From Cymbidium sinense (Eukaryota; Streptophyta; Magnoliopsida; Asparagales; Orchidaceae), in assembly GCA_021442155.1 (NCBI GenBank), contig CM038222.1, positions 110,053,121 to 110,117,120 on the forward strand: a DNA stretch of 64,000 bases, read 5' to 3'. Under the pieces are notes generated by a model that did no database searches, was not told where the DNA came from, and saw nothing but the letters and a program-made list of their open reading frames with translations. Every line of letters begins with the position of its first letter. The first letter of the stretch is position 1. The position numbers and the translations under genes are program-made. Of this stretch, positions 34,241 through 47,519 are shown piece by piece.

Positions 34241-37200
34241 AATACAGTGCCTTAAGTGCCTAACTAGAAAGCTCCTAATCTGAGATTAGGGGTTCTAATT
34301 TCTAGGGTTAGGGATATTGTTAACCTAATCCAAAAATGAGGTCAATACACTCCCTAAGAGATTAGATCATGATTGGTGTGAATATAATGACATAGACTAA
34401 TGTGATAAATTTATAAATTTTTATTTTTATTTTTGACTCAAGCTTAGGAGAATTTATGCCTAAATGCATGATAAAGATAAGTTATGGGCTAAATTAGAGA
34501 GAATGGGTGTTCTCCACTATAAGAGATTGCCATCACAAGTCAAACATGTCCTTTATCATGCAAGAATGGAGACCCCCTATTTTTAAGAGTGAAATAGTAT
34601 GTATGCATGATGTTAAAACATTGAACCATATAGCTGAGGGGTTGCTAAATTTTTTTTTCTTGATTAAGATCTTAGGCTTTATGCTGGGATATGAGTAGAA
34701 TAAATTTTATTTAAAATTGTTAAGTGATTTTTATTACGACAGTCCCTTAAGCATAATCCTCTGCACAAAACATTATTAGTCTAATATTGTCCTAACATCC
34801 AGTCTACGCATAAGCAATATGAATATCCAATCTAAAATAATACATCACAAAATAAAATATCACATCTTTGCTACAATCATTAGCCTAACTTAACACTAGG
34901 ATTGGTGACATAGTATTCTAATGTGTGTGCAAAGGCTAGTATGGTGAGATAGCACTGGCTTTAACATTTGAATTATAATTTGAAAGAAAGATTTAATTTA
35001 TTATTATTAGATAATTTTAATTTAACTGATTAATGACTTAAAGAGAGATTTTAAATTTTAATTTAGTTTAAGTTGGAGTTGGATTTATGTTTTGAAGAGT
35101 ATGAAGAATGGTGGGCATCGCTTAGTGCAAGGCCTGCTCTTCCTTACACCCTAGTCCTAATAGAGTGAACACTTCATCAAAAGATGAAAAATCACCAAAA
35201 GAGTATAAATTAAATGTATTTTATGAGTTTTAATTAATTTGGTTATTGATGTTTTGAGTTAATTATTAGCCAAATCATGGATCTTAATTAAATTTAATTA
35301 TCATTTAATTCCAAATGGTTTCACAAATTTTATATGTTATATCTCAAGTTTAGAAAAATGTACTCAAGGATATTTTATAATTCATTCCTTAAAATTTTGA
35401 ATTATTAATTATTAATCATTTATAATTAATTAACTAACTAAGTTCCAAAATTTATATTAGTGGTATAATATTTCCAAAAGTATGAAAAAATATTCTTCTA
35501 AGTTAGGAAAACACCAAGGAAATATTCTATGAGAATTTGAGATAACTTCGAATTAATTTTAATTTTATAATTATTATATTATTTTATATTCTAGATAATA
35601 TTTAAATTTAAATATATACATATAAAGTCATGAAACTGTATTGGAGCATTAGGAATAGGATTCAAATACTCCCATAGAAATTTAATGTTATTTGAATGAA
35701 ATTATTTGATTCCTTCTATTTACTTGACTTAATTAATATTTAAATATGAAAATATTTTGTTATTTAAGATAAGTTGTTATTATTATTATCATTGTTATTT
35801 TAAGTTCTATCTGTTAATGTAACTCTATAAACGTGTCTTTAGTAAATTTCTATGTCTAATCAATTTATATTGAACTTTTTAAATTGAAGGATTTGTTAAA
35901 TAATTATTATATCAAAATAACTTAACTTTATCATTTAAAATTTAGTTAAGTGATATGCCATTATTTCTTGATGTTCAAGATGATTTTAGGAACATCTCAT
36001 GAGCTTATTAAAATTATGCTAATATTATGATATCATAAATGTTATCATATTAATTTTAAAGTACATATGAAATTGATATAAATTATTGTAAAAAATATTC
36101 TAAGTCTTCACAAAATTTTAGATTTATCCATAAAAATTGTGAGACATTTAGATTTAATTTTTATTTTATATACATATTAATAAATTTTTTTAAGTTATTC
36201 AATTATGAAATTTGAAATCATAATTATTTAAATTTACTCACAATATTTCTTGATTTAAATTATTCATGCTTTAAGGGGCTTGAGTTCATATACTTTTTAG
36301 GATGTATTTGAATTGGTTAAGAATTTTTAGAAAAACCTTTATAGCTAATTAATTAGTTGACTCTTGATGAATTGTAACAAACTTTTAGGTTTCATCTTAA
36401 ACTTCATTGAATTTAAATTAATGATTTGAGTTGTTATAGTAAATTATTATTATTTTGATAAATTAATAATAATTTATTTCACTTAATTACTTAAATATCA
36501 ATTAATTATGTTTAATTGGCTATGAATCAATGATTTGTTTTGGAATTCTTGTAGATTTAATAAAAATTAGTATACAATATCATTTTAAGGACTTGATTCA
36601 ATTATACATTCTTCTTTTTTTTTTTGAAGTTTTTAAGATTAATTAAATTCTCCATCTTTTATGATTTAAATAAAAAAAAACAAGGAAGTATTCATGATCA
36701 TTCGATCATGGATCAATTGACCATAAATTCATCAAGGCTAAATAAATGAAATCAAGTCACTACACCATTCGACTTAATTAAAACTATTCATTCTAAATAG
36801 ATAGAATAAATAGCCTTAATTTTGTCTCTAAACTCTAGCTAGAAAGATTAAAAGGTAAAGTGAATGAGATCTAAAGGTTGGATCCAAACAACGCTCACAA
36901 TCAATAGACTGAATATGAGATTCCTATGGATTTCTAAGTGTTTGAGAATTATACCTCATTGGAGCTAATGTCTAGTGGATTCCAGCTGAGAGGTAAATTC
37001 ATTTGGAGAAATGAAGCCCTATTCAGATGGTTGATTTTTGATCTTAGTTGTTTGCCTCCACATCATTTGTTGTATTCCATAACAAATCACCATGATTTGT
37101 TGGATTTTGTTCAATTTTAGTGTTATAGGGACTACGGAAGGAGGATGAACGTTTGTTTCAACTCCTTAAGCTTTTAGGAGCATTTTTTAATGGGAGAGAA

Positions 37201-37307
37201 GTGGTGGAAGTCTTGGTTGTAGGCAAGGGAAAAATTTGTGAAGGTTGAGTGTTGAGTTGTAAATTAACATTCTTTAGGTTAAGGGAAATGAAAGAAAGAA
37301 ATGTGAA

Positions 37308-37348
<41 letters not shown>

Positions 37349-39050
37349 ATGGTTTCCATGCATCAATCAAAGGGAAGAGCTATGATAGCTCAGGTGAAGG
37401 TAGGCAATTGTAGCTAGTCTTTAGCTGCTGCTTCTAATGAGGATGAAAAGAACTAAGTAACAACTTAGGTGAATGATGACAGCTAGATAAGCTCGCATAC
37501 AATCTATAGCTAGTGGGATTTGTGGAGACTAGCTTTCCTTGATGCTAAGCTAAGAGTAAGTTGGCATTGTCATATAAGTTGGTCGGCCAAGGTGAGCAAG
37601 CTAGAATGTATGCCAATAGAGAGAACTGGTTTGTCCAACGATGGGTAGCAAGAGATAGATGTGACGGGATTTTGTTTTGTACATTAGTGAAGCTATGTGA
37701 TAGGCGAAGGGGAGTTGAGCTACAAGAGAGCATAATCTATGTGTTAGGATTTAAGGATGGAGGAGTGTGAGTTAGTTGGTAAGGTGATGGACTGTTGTTT
37801 GTTGGCCAAGTGAAATGGGTTATGGTGATGGGAATGATTCACCTACGAGCTACAGACTATGGAAGCATGGCTATAATGTTTGAGAAGAGGAGATCTGAAG
37901 GTATTTTACATAGATGGAGAAAAGAACTCTCACATGGAGTTGGGTTGCGTGCAAGATGGCTGACCGAGGAGGGTGCTTAGCTTATTGTAGTGTGGGATGC
38001 TTGTTGTCAGAGGGAGAAATAGTGGCGTGTTTGGTTGGGCTAAGAACAAATGGGCATAGGCAAGATACTTGCATGAATGATGAGGAAAACCAAGAATGGA
38101 TGGGAGGAGGACATGGTATTTCATGAAGGTGTTTTTTATAAACTGAGATAGAAAAGAAAAAATTTGTAGTTTTCACATGAATAGAAGATCAGGAAAACAG
38201 CCTTATGTCTTTTTGGATGAGAGTTCCAACAGGATTTAATTTGGTGTTTCAAGGTCTTGGCTTTGTATTTTTCAATTTTTTTAGTTACAGAATAGCTAGC
38301 TAGCCTAAAAAGGTGAAAGAAGAAAAATAAAAAAAGAATTTATTTAATCATTTTCCTATACCATTTGTAGCTTTAAATTATATCAATTGGACTTCAAATT
38401 AATTCATTTAAATACCTTTATTATTGAGATTGTCTTGCTAAGTAATAAATTTTTTTATTTAATTTTATCTAGACAAGAACTTTGATTTGCTATATTATGT
38501 ATTAAGCTTGATTTTGATTTTAATTTGATTAATTTGATAATTAATTGATTTGTAAGTGTAATTGTAAGATGTGTAATAATTAAGCTATTACTTGCTGTTG
38601 TTTGATTTATTTCTTACTAATTTATGGTTGGCCATTATTGAGTTCATATAGTTAAGCTCAATCAGGTTTAAATTTTAACATAATGAATTAACATTCGAAT
38701 TGTAGTTCAATCAAATTCATATTTTAACATTTATACTTTTAATGAGTACTTATTTTGTCTATAATTTAAGAGAATTCAAAATTTTTTACATGTGAGTTTA
38801 AATTTTTTTTGTAATTAATTTAAATAAATAAATAAGATAAATTAAATTTTATTTTAATTAAATAAATATAAATTCTAGCTCAAAGAGTTGAGTTTATTCA
38901 AGTTATAATGCAATATAATACTTCGACCTTAATCGAAAAAAGAGGTTAACACAAAACCACCCTTTTGGTCAATTACATGAACTTATCATTTAATTCACAA
39001 CTCAAACACTAAAACTATGCTTTTCCTCATAACACTAGACTTTGGATACA
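34240..39050 (+). repeat. Large repeat unit, R orientation, copy B
   Basis: Starts with a block inverted relative to 40070-40135 and direct to 54890-54990. Continues with 'cagtcccttaagcataatcc' (34740 against 55690), 'ccaatctaaaataatacatc' (34830 against 55807), 'agtcctaatagagtgaa' (35151 against 56358), then AT-rich DNA. At 36940 'tacctcattggagctaatgtc' repeats, in diverged form, a word at 32285 of copy A. Short frames on both strands at 37540-38130 are open because GC is locally higher; none looks like a protein. A (GA)n run lies at 37313-37346. Confidence 0.5.
37313..37346 (+). repeat. (GA)n microsatellite
   Basis: About 17 GA units, uninterrupted. Confidence 0.95.
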
Positions 39051-39099
39051 CATTAGATTGATAAGTCATCAACTTTAGACTTAGGTTAGGTTGGTGCGT

Positions 39100-40565
39100 T
39101 ATTGTGATGCATTATTTTTCTTATTTTGTGGTATACTATATTAGGCTGAATGATAAGGATTGCTCGCTCACTGGTCTGCATGGTAGAACATTATTTATTA
39201 GACTAATGAGGTTTTTAATAGGGGTGGTGCTTAATTAAAGGGACTGTAATAATAATAAAAATAAATTAAATACTTTTTCTTGCAGGTGCTACTTGCCATT
39301 TAAACATATCCCATTATGATAGGTAGGGCCAGCACCCATGAATGCTAAGTCTAATTGTGTGATACAAAACTGCTTGGTGTGTATGTGTGTTATAGCTAAC
39401 ATTTATTTCACAAGTTTAGTTAAGATTTCTTTTATAAAATTTAAATATTATTTTATAATAGAATATGATTTATGACATAAGGTTTAGGATAAGTAGAGGG
39501 TAGAAGACATAAAATTAGGAGGCCCTGTGATGCATGGAGGATCCAAGATTTAGAAGACAAGTGAAGATGCCAGCTTTAATGGTTTGTTTTAATTTCATTT
39601 ATGTAATTGTGATATGATATGTATAAGGGATGAGCTCGGTAATCCACTCATTTCTTTCTGAGGTGTATAGTGAAACTTGACCGCACTAGCCTTTTATTAT
39701 TCCTATAATTTAAATAAATATTTTGTGTGTTTACTATGATTATGCCCTAGAGATGGCATGCTTAGGTTTCTTAAAGTGTGCTATTTGGATGTATGGCTTA
39801 GATTTCTTTAGGCTCTTTAAAATATTAATTTTTCTTATCAAATTAAAATAAATAACTTCAACTTAATATTAATATAACTCATAATCTCAATATAAATCAA
39901 TAAGAATTAATTAATAAAATTAATTTAGATATCATAGGTTTGTGATGGATGTGGATAACATCATGCAGGTATATTATCTTCCTTCATTGAATTTAAGGGA
40001 TCTTCACTTATTGCATGATAAAGGGTAGTGTAGGACTATTGATAGGAACCCCCTTAAGTGAAGAACACCCTTCTCTTAGATAGGTCCATAACCTTATTTC
40101 ATCATGCATATAGATAGAATTGCCCACCTAGCTCGAGTCAAAGTGATGAGTCATAATAAATAAAATATATAATTTTATTAGATTATTCTAATACATAATT
40201 TCATGTCAATCATAATTCAAGATCTTAAATTTATTTTCTAAGTAAATAATAACCTAACTATTTCATATTCATAAGACTTGGCTATTTGATTTTAAAGTTT
40301 AGGAGGTGTTAGTTGGTAGCCACTATAGATGATTTTAAATTCGGAAGAGTCAAGATACGTTCACTCTCACTTGTAGTAGTGAACCAATATATCCCATTTT
40401 TTTATTAAGTCGAATTAGGTTGAGCTCTAAGCTTATGCTAGAGCACTTTAGACATAAATTTAGAGGCAGTGTGCTTCTCTTTTACTATGGGATTACATAT
40501 TCACCTCTTAGGCATTTCTACAATCTTTATATTGTTGGATTATAAGTCCTAGCTTTCTATTAAAA
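39100..40565 (+). repeat. Large repeat unit, F orientation (3' flank of Gypsy element 2)
   Basis: Colinear with 43820-44770: 'gagctcggtaatcc', 'gaggtgtatagtg', 'cgcactagcct', 'catcatgcatatagatagaat', 'gttagttggtagccact' and 'taggcatttct'. Together with 43820-45350 it forms a same-orientation pair around Gypsy element 2, as LTRs would. Confidence 0.6.
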
Positions 40566-40802
40566 TAGTAAGTAAAAAAATTATGACATCAGTATTCTCT
40601 AGTTAAGGATGTCATTTCGAGTATTCAAACCTCCTACTTTGGCCTTTGTGGCTTACTAAGTGGAATCTTCTTCCAGGGCCAAAAAAGGTGCAACAAGTGT
40701 CCTGAGTCGATGCATAGCTCCCCAAGTGTTTAAGTTTATACTCACCAAGCATTTTTTTAACATAAAAATGGGAAATCATGCAAGTAAGAAATTATGACCT
40801 CA

Positions 40803-41930
40803 TTAAATAAATCTTAAATGAACATGAAGATCATAGGTTACATTGAACAAGAAAACATTTATCACCTTAAGGATAAAATTTTTTGAGGTCTTTAGCATTC
40901 CAAGTATGAGACAAATCTTGCCCTTCATGGGTTTGTAGTTGGTAAGCTCTAGATCGAACTTACTTTTTGTTGATGTAGGGACTATCCCATATATGGGTGA
41001 GTTTGCCCAAGACATTCTACTAAGTCATTGCAACTACATTCTTGAGAACCAAGTCATCACATTTGATGTACTTTTCTTTCATATGATGATTATAGTATCT
41101 CACCATTCTCCTATTTATCTCCTCTTTTCGAACATTATCTTCATTCCTTAACTTCTTAAGCATGCTGAGTGTATTTTCCATAGCATCTAAGTTCACCTTT
41201 TCACCTATATTCTCTCCCAATTCTGCATTTGCCAGGACCTTTTGGCTATGTAGTTTATGCTCAACTCGAAACATGGCTTCTTTCCTATGTGACAGTGAGA
41301 AGGAGTATATCTAGTAGTAGTAGTGGGAGTCATCCTAAGGGCTTAAAGCATGGTGGGTAGTGTGTCAACCCAGTTAGCTTTGCCACCATCTATTTTCTTC
41401 TTTAATGGATTATGGATTTTCTTATTTGTTGCTTTCACCTGACCATTGTTCTGTGGATGATGCATTGAAGTGAATTCAATTTTATTCTTTGAAACTCATA
41501 GAAGCCTCTTATCCCTTAGTTGATAAATTATAGCCCATTATTATTGATGATAGCCATAAGTAGTCTGTATCTACAAATAACGTCAGTTTAGATGAAGTTT
41601 TTGACTACCTAGGCAATTATTTTGGTGAGCGGCTTAGCTTCATTCCATTTACAAAATTAGTTGATCATGACTAGGATGAATCTTCTTTCCCTACTAATTA
41701 TTGGTAATGAACGAATTAAGTCCATTTTTCAAATGGCGAAGGGCCAAGGACATGTAATGTGTTGTAAAGGTTGTGAAATTTATGACTAAGGAGGTGTGAA
41801 TTTCTAGCATTGCTTGCATCTTCTCACAAATATTTTTGCATCTTTCCTTAGTGTGGACTAGAAATATCCTTTCCATATGATTTTTTGGGCAAGTATTCTT
41901 CCTCTCGAGTAGTTGCCACATTCACCTGAG
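40803..41930 (-). pseudogene. Integrase, Gypsy element 2 (broken)
   Basis: Near 41360-41475 the minus strand reads 'EFTSMHHPQNNGQVKATNKK' and then 'GGKANWVDTLPTML', the part of a plant Gypsy integrase holding the catalytic Glu region (usual form HPQSNGQVE-TN). In this copy the E of NGQVE is K. At 41020-41274 the C-terminal 'RRMVRYYNHHMKEKYIKCDD' followed by LVLK is clear. Remnants of the N-terminal finger lie at 41694-41921. Multiple frameshifts. Confidence 0.8.
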
Positions 41931-42349
41931 TGTATCAATTTTAGCACTTTCTTTCATTACGTTTTCTGCACACATCTCATTTTCAATGAAATCACTGTCC
42001 TTCTAATAACTCAGCCCTAATTAGTATGTACTAGGTGACTTACATCTTTTGTGTTTTCCACTATCTCCCTAATTTGTAGGTATATTTCATTAGGTCAGTC
42101 CAACTAGGCATGCACTCACTAATTATTTGCATCGACTCTTCTTCCTCAGTACTCTGCTGGATGAGCTAAATAGAGGAGTGTCCTTCACACCCATAAGCTA
42201 TGGATAGTAGGTATGTGAGTTGGTTTTGCTCTCTAGGAATCTGATCAATTTTAAATTATTTGTCTAATATCTATTTTTTCTTTGAGCAAATATTTTTTTG
42301 GGAGCTCATCTCTAACTTTGTAGTCTCCATTTACATGCCTTACTATTAG

Positions 42350-42544
42350 CTACAAGTTTGAATAGGCCATAATGTGTAATGCCCCCAGCCCTAGGGTGAA
42401 TTTGAGTCCTGTAAGTAAGGCTTCATGTTCTAATTGGTTATTTGTTGACTTGAAGTTATATTTAACTGATTGCATTATAGTGATTTCTACTAGAATTTTT
42501 AGTATTATGCCTTCTCCCATGCCATGTTCAGATGATCCATCCAT
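42350..42544 (-). pseudogene. Archaeal-type RNase H, Gypsy element 2
   Basis: Frame reads 'MDGSSEHGMGEGIILK', then 'YNFKSTNNQLEHEALLTGLK'. These match the start of the second RNase H of Tat elements (VDGSS…G-G-G-I-L; NNEAEYEALIAGL). The catalytic Asp of MDGSS and the Glu of EHEA are present. Open but short. Confidence 0.75.
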
Positions 42545-42999
42545 ATATAGTTACCATAATGGCTCTTGATTGACCATGACTTCTTGCAAGATGCAAAATT
42601 TAATGAGGAAGTTAGTGAGCGCTTAAGCTATAATTGTCACTCATAGCGAGTAGGATATACTAACTCACTCAGTTTCACCGACCATTTTAGTAACCTTCCC
42701 AAGAGATCAAGCTTGGCAAATATTAATTTGATTGGGTTATCTATGATGACTTGGATTGAGTGCACTCGGAAATATGTTTAAAGTCATCTCATTGAAATAA
42801 TGAGTGTGAGTGTAAGTTTCTCCATTATTGGGTTATTTAACTTATCTCCTCTCAAAGATTTAATGATGTACCAAATCAGCCATTGTCTACCCACCCTCCA
42901 CTATAATGAGAACAAAATAGGCCAAATCTTCTGTGACTCCTAAATATAATAATAGGGTCCTTCTTTTAGGCTTTGAAATAAGGGGGCTGGGAATGCCTT

Positions 43000-43765
43000 C
43001 TCATATTCTAGAGTTCACTTTAACTTCTTGGCTCCTCTATAAACGTTAAAGAATGTGGAGAAGTATTCTCTAAGTTTGGAAATAAATTGATTTAATCTTG
43101 TGACTCACCCCGTGAATCACCACACTTCTTTTATTATTCTTGGTGAAGGCATCTCAACTATGGTCTTCACTATGTCTGGATTAACCTTTATGCACTCAAG
43201 TGTAATTAGAAATACCTAAAGTTTATGTGATCTAGAAGTACTTTAGAAGATTAAGTTGCATGCTGTATTTTTCATGGTGTCTAAAGTCTACTTATGGTCC
43301 TAGATATGTTATGCAGACAACTTACTTTTGACCAAAAAATCATCAATGTAGACTTTTACATTCCTTCTTTTCTACTCCTTGAACTCTCAGACCACCATTA
43401 TTTGGTAAGTCACTCTCATATTTTTTAAGGTCGACAATCATTACTAATTAGCTATATAGGTCTTCTCTAGGGATAAAGAATGTTTTCTCTAAGTCAACTG
43501 GATGCATCTAGATTTAATGATACCAAGAGAATGTACACAGAATACCCCGCAGTCGAGTAGACAAGTGTGTTTATTTAGGGAAGGGAAAATCTATCTTTCA
43601 AGCATGCTAAGCTTAGGTTTATAAAATTGATGCATATTTGCCACTTTTTGATGCAGAAATAACCATGACTGCATTTAATACCCATTCAAGTTATTGGACT
43701 TCCTGATGAAGTGGACTTCCAACAATTTGGTGAATTTTTCTTTGATAGGTCCAGTGAGTAGTACC
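43000..43765 (-). pseudogene. Reverse transcriptase, Gypsy element 2 (broken)
   Basis: The catalytic YIDD is at 43339-43350 within 'NVKVYIDDFLVKSKLS'. Before it are a decayed D-L-N-K region and fingers (43500-43740). After it come decayed words that match the thumb and connection of Gypsy RT, including 'RLNQFISKL', 'FFNVYRGAKKLK' and 'EYEKAF' (43000-43130). Stops in every frame. Confidence 0.75.
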
Positions 43766-43819
43766 ATAGTCTTTCTTATTTTTTGTTTTATGGGGTGAGA
43801 ATCCCAATAGAGGTTCTTG

Positions 43820-45350
43820 AAGAGGGAGATTATCCTAGAAAGAAGCCCCCCATAGATCTAAACTTTAGTTGTAGGCCAGGTTGTATAAGGGCAGAGCTCA
43901 GTTTTTCATTTTTATTTCTTTTGGGGTGTACAGTGGTACTCGATCTCACTAGCCTATTCTTTCAATCAGTTGACCTGATTTATTTTGGCACATAATAGAA
44001 TTGACCTACTTTTCTAGGTTTCTTTCTATGTCATGCTTTCTATGATGAATGCCTATACGTAGGCTCATAGGAAAAATTAAAATTTCTACACAACTTAAAT
44101 AAAAATAATGGAATTCAAAACCTTACATAAAATTAAAGCCTTAGAAAAAACTTAAAATCAACTAAAAATAATCAGCTTTTGCAAACCATTCTAGCATATT
44201 ATTCTGAATTCTTGAATTGGGTGCTTCACTTATTGCACATAAGGGGCATCAGACCATTGAGGATGACCACCTTCCTTGGGAAGTCTACCTTCTCTACTTG
44301 ATTTAGCCCATGACTAATTCTAATTACATACCATATAGGCATAAATTGCATACCTAATGGCATAAATGAATCTTGAGTCAAAATATTTAAAAGATGAAAA
44401 TTATTGCATCAATTAAGTGCATGTCATACCCTACATGATCTTAAGGACTAGGTAGTGAATCTAGGATCTTAGATTCCTTTTCTAAATATGTAATAGCTCA
44501 GCTATCTTGCATACATAAAACTTGACATCATGGTTTTAAAATAGTTTAGGTGGTATTAGTTGGCAGCCCTTCTAGGTGGGTTATAAGTCTAGAAGATTTT
44601 GAGATAATTTCATTTTTATAAGTAAAAAAGTGATTCAATAATTCCCAAAGGTCAAATTAAGTCAAGCTTTTGATTTCTATTAGAAGAATTTGTAAACTCA
44701 AGTTGTGGATCATCCCTTTTGGGAATAAAACTTCAATTTTAGGCATTTCTGTAGTATTGTGCCACTAGAATTTAACTCCTAGATTTCTAATAAAATGTCA
44801 ACTCAAAATTTTATTTAAATCAAGATCTCAATATATAAAGCCCAACATTAGGATAGTTAAAATGCTTACTGGACATCTTGGTATCAATAGGCATTTCTTA
44901 TCTTTTCCCAATTGGATTTTAAAAGAATTCTTTCAATTTGCAACATTTCCAATTGAATTTTCAAATCATCATTTTTTGAAAACTATCTTAGAAATCCAAA
45001 GAAATAATAGGTTGCTTCTATAATCAAGAGTATTCTTATGAGGAGACCCTTCTTATTGAGATGTAATTAACTATAGGGGCTTGCCTTTATAAGAAACTAT
45101 AAACCTAGTTTAAAAATAAACCTTATTTTATTTCTCATGTAGTTCAGGGGAAAAATCTATGGTAAACTCAAAGACCCATTAGCCTTAGGAGTCTTTTATT
45201 AAATGAGCTAACCCATTATAGGAAAACATGTTTATCTCTTGAAATAATATGTTTATTCTTTAATGATGAATTTGATAATCCAAATAATAAATTCTTATAC
45301 TCTATGTGGTTTCATAAATTTTCCCGACAAACATCCTCTTAAAATTAAAG
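43820..45350 (+). repeat. Large repeat unit, F orientation (5' flank of Gypsy element 2)
   Basis: Same orientation as 39100-40565 and inverted relative to 53740-55400. The first 70 bp (43831-43899) match 55324-55392 in reverse with few changes ('gtataagggcagagctc' against 'gagctctacccttatac'). Continues through 'gttggcagcccttctagg', 'taggcatttctgtagt', 'gatgtaattaactatagggg' and 'gtttattctttaatgatgaa'. Confidence 0.65.
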
Positions 45351-45499
45351 AAGGAGGTGATGACCCTTAGTGGGAGGCACAAGAAATACCTTAAGAACAA
45401 TTCTTTAAAGGTAGTAAAGAAAAGGGGACATTTTATTGCATCATCCAAGTCTAATAATGATAAGTTCCCCACTCTCTAGGTATGCCTTATTCTTTGTCA

Positions 45500-46500
45500 C
45501 TAGATGAATAAGATTCACCATCTAAGTTAGGAATTTTAGACAATTTCCATCTCGCTCGAGAAGTTTGATGCATCATAGATCTTGATGGTCCTTTGTGCTC
45601 CACTGTCTTTGGTTTGTGATTAGCTCTCTCCATGGTTGCCTACACCAAGCGAGTGATTCTACCTTTCATATCTTTTAACTCCCATTGGGTGGCAAACTAT
45701 TAAGTGTTTGGCTCCATTTCTATTGAGGGATCATTGATCGAATGTCCTTCTTTGCTTTTATATTTGACTTCTAATTCTTAGCCTCATCCATTCTTACCAC
45801 ACTTAAAAGGATGTTCGATCCAAATTTTTCTATAGCTAAAGTAAGTGATTATATCCTCCATATCTTTTAAGTCCCATTAGGTGGCAAATTATTGAGTGTT
45901 TTGCTCTATTTTTACTAAGGGATCAGTGATCGAATGTTCTGCGTTACTTTTTATCTGACTCCTAATTCTTGGCATCATCCATACTTATCAAACTTAAAAG
46001 GATATTTGATCCAAATCTATCTGTGGCTAAAGTAGAGCTTCAAGAGATACCTAGGAAGCTGGGTTAATGAAAAGAGGAACAACAAATAATGGAGAGAATT
46101 GGGAGATCTAATTTTATTAGATTTTAGATAATCTTAGTACAAGAAAAGGGGGAGTTCCCTTGTTTTAGAGAAAGGGAGAACAAAGCTTAGGAAGAGATAA
46201 GCAAGGTCTTTCTTGAACTAAGCCTGTCAAAATGAGCCAAACCAAAATCATTGAACCCCTAAAAAGGGGTCCCTTCATGCCCCATTTTATATTATTTAGG
46301 GTGAGTGGTAATACAAGAGATGAGTACAAAATATAACTAGTATAGTATGTATAAAGAATTTTCCTTAACTAGAGGCAAGTGTTTATTAGTGAGTGATAAG
46401 CCTCACCAGGAGTTTGTTGTGGCTTGCTTTCATGTGTGGCCACTCTTCTTGATGCTATAAGGTATTGTGCTTGAGTTGCATTGAGATGGCCAATTTCCCC
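45500..46500. repeat. Non-coding block with 192 bp tandem duplication
   Basis: A segment starting 'catatcttttaactcccatt' at 45667 recurs at 45859 ('catatcttttaagtcccatt'), followed in both by 'ggtggcaaa', 'gggatca.tgatcgaatgt' and 'cttaaaaggat.ttgatcc'. So two copies of about 190 bp stand in tandem (45665-45855; 45857-46045). No coding frame; probably retroelement internal or LTR sequence. Confidence 0.65.
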
Positions 46501-46880
46501 CAAATGCTCAACCTTCTAAGGGTGAATCTTTATTCAAGTAATTGACTCCCATGACCTCATTGTGCTCTTCATTCATGCGATGATTCTTTAGCATAATCAT
46601 AGACTTCAATAATAGGAAAATCATCTCTCTAACTATCCTAAACTTAAATATAACTATAATAGAATAAAGAATATCAACTCCCTATTCTTTATCCTTCTTC
46701 CTCTGACTTTTCCTCCCATTTTTATTTAGATTTTCTTTAACATTTTCTTAGGGTTATGGGTACCTCTAATAATAAAAAAAATATTTTTTTTAATAATTTT
46801 AGATTTTCCATAAGATGTAATAATAAGTCACAACTATAGATCACTTAACTAAACACCAAATCAAGCTAACCTTAGGTTAT
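46500..46880. other. Non-coding, no feature seen
   Basis: AT-rich, stop-dense on both strands. Probably retroelement debris. Confidence 0.4.
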
Positions 46881-47510
46881 TTCCCAAACAATGCTTATTT
46901 TTTAATCATCAACTTGACGGTGTCAAATTTTTCAAATTTTAAATGAACCAAGTTAATAGGTGCCTTTTGTATGCAATCATCCATTCTACGCTTTTCTAAT
47001 CATTCTTAAGATTTTTATCCACTTTTTTCTTGAATATTATCCAAATTCATAAAATGTTATAATTTATAAATTTGATGATCGAGGTAAAATGAAATACTTA
47101 AGATGATTAGGTAATGTTTTCAACTTTAAGGTAGGTGCTTATTCAACTAAAGGTCTTAATAATTATGTTAAAGATGATGTTTCAGATATTCTATATTGCA
47201 TACTCCTATTTACCAAACCACCATTAAAAGCATTAGGGAATTACTTTGATCTAAAAAAATTAAAAGTGATTGTCTAATTTTTAATGCTTATTGTTAATAC
47301 TTTATTTTGAGCATCAATCATTGCCCTTCCAATTTCTAAGAAAGGTCTTCTTAAAATAATAGGAATCTCTTTTTCTTTTGCCATATCTACAAAGAATATA
47401 AATCTATCAACTTTAACAAACACATTAATGATCTATCAGCTAACTGAAGGGTTATACTAGTAGGTTGGACTTTTCTTAATCTTAATTTTTTAATTGTGGA
47501 TTCATGCAAA
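46880..47510 (-). pseudogene. Athila-like protease fragment
   Basis: Minus strand reads 'ITLQLADRSL' (near 47450), 'VKVDRFIFFVD' (near 47400) and 'EKEIPIILRRPFLEIGRAMI' with DAQ following (near 47320-47390). This matches the end of the protease segment of Athila/Tat-type Gypsy elements (TLQLADRS… VDKFIFP…EIPIILGRPFLATGRA-ID). It differs in lineage and frame from element 3 above it and lies where element 3's integrase should be, so it is a separate, chimerically joined piece. No active-site D-x-G is visible in this fragment. Confidence 0.7.
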
Positions 47511-47519
47511 GCCATAGTG

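Larger units (their letters stand above)
40800..43765 (-). mobile_element. Ty3/Gypsy (Tat-like) retrotransposon remnant 2
   Basis: Minus-strand order from high to low: reverse transcriptase, archaeal-type RNase H, integrase. Protease and gag are absent; the next thing upstream (43.8 kb) is already the flanking repeat. It is therefore an internally deleted element of about 3 kb between two same-orientation repeats. All frames are broken. Confidence 0.85.

Noticed and set aside
34507..34698. 63-codon plus-strand frame.
   Set aside because: It lies in a copy of the large repeat unit and is not open in the other copies.
37540..38176. A cluster of short frames on both strands, suggesting a gene.
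   Set aside because: All are 60-70 codons, overlap each other on opposite strands and lack motifs. The region is a GC-richer part of the large repeat unit.
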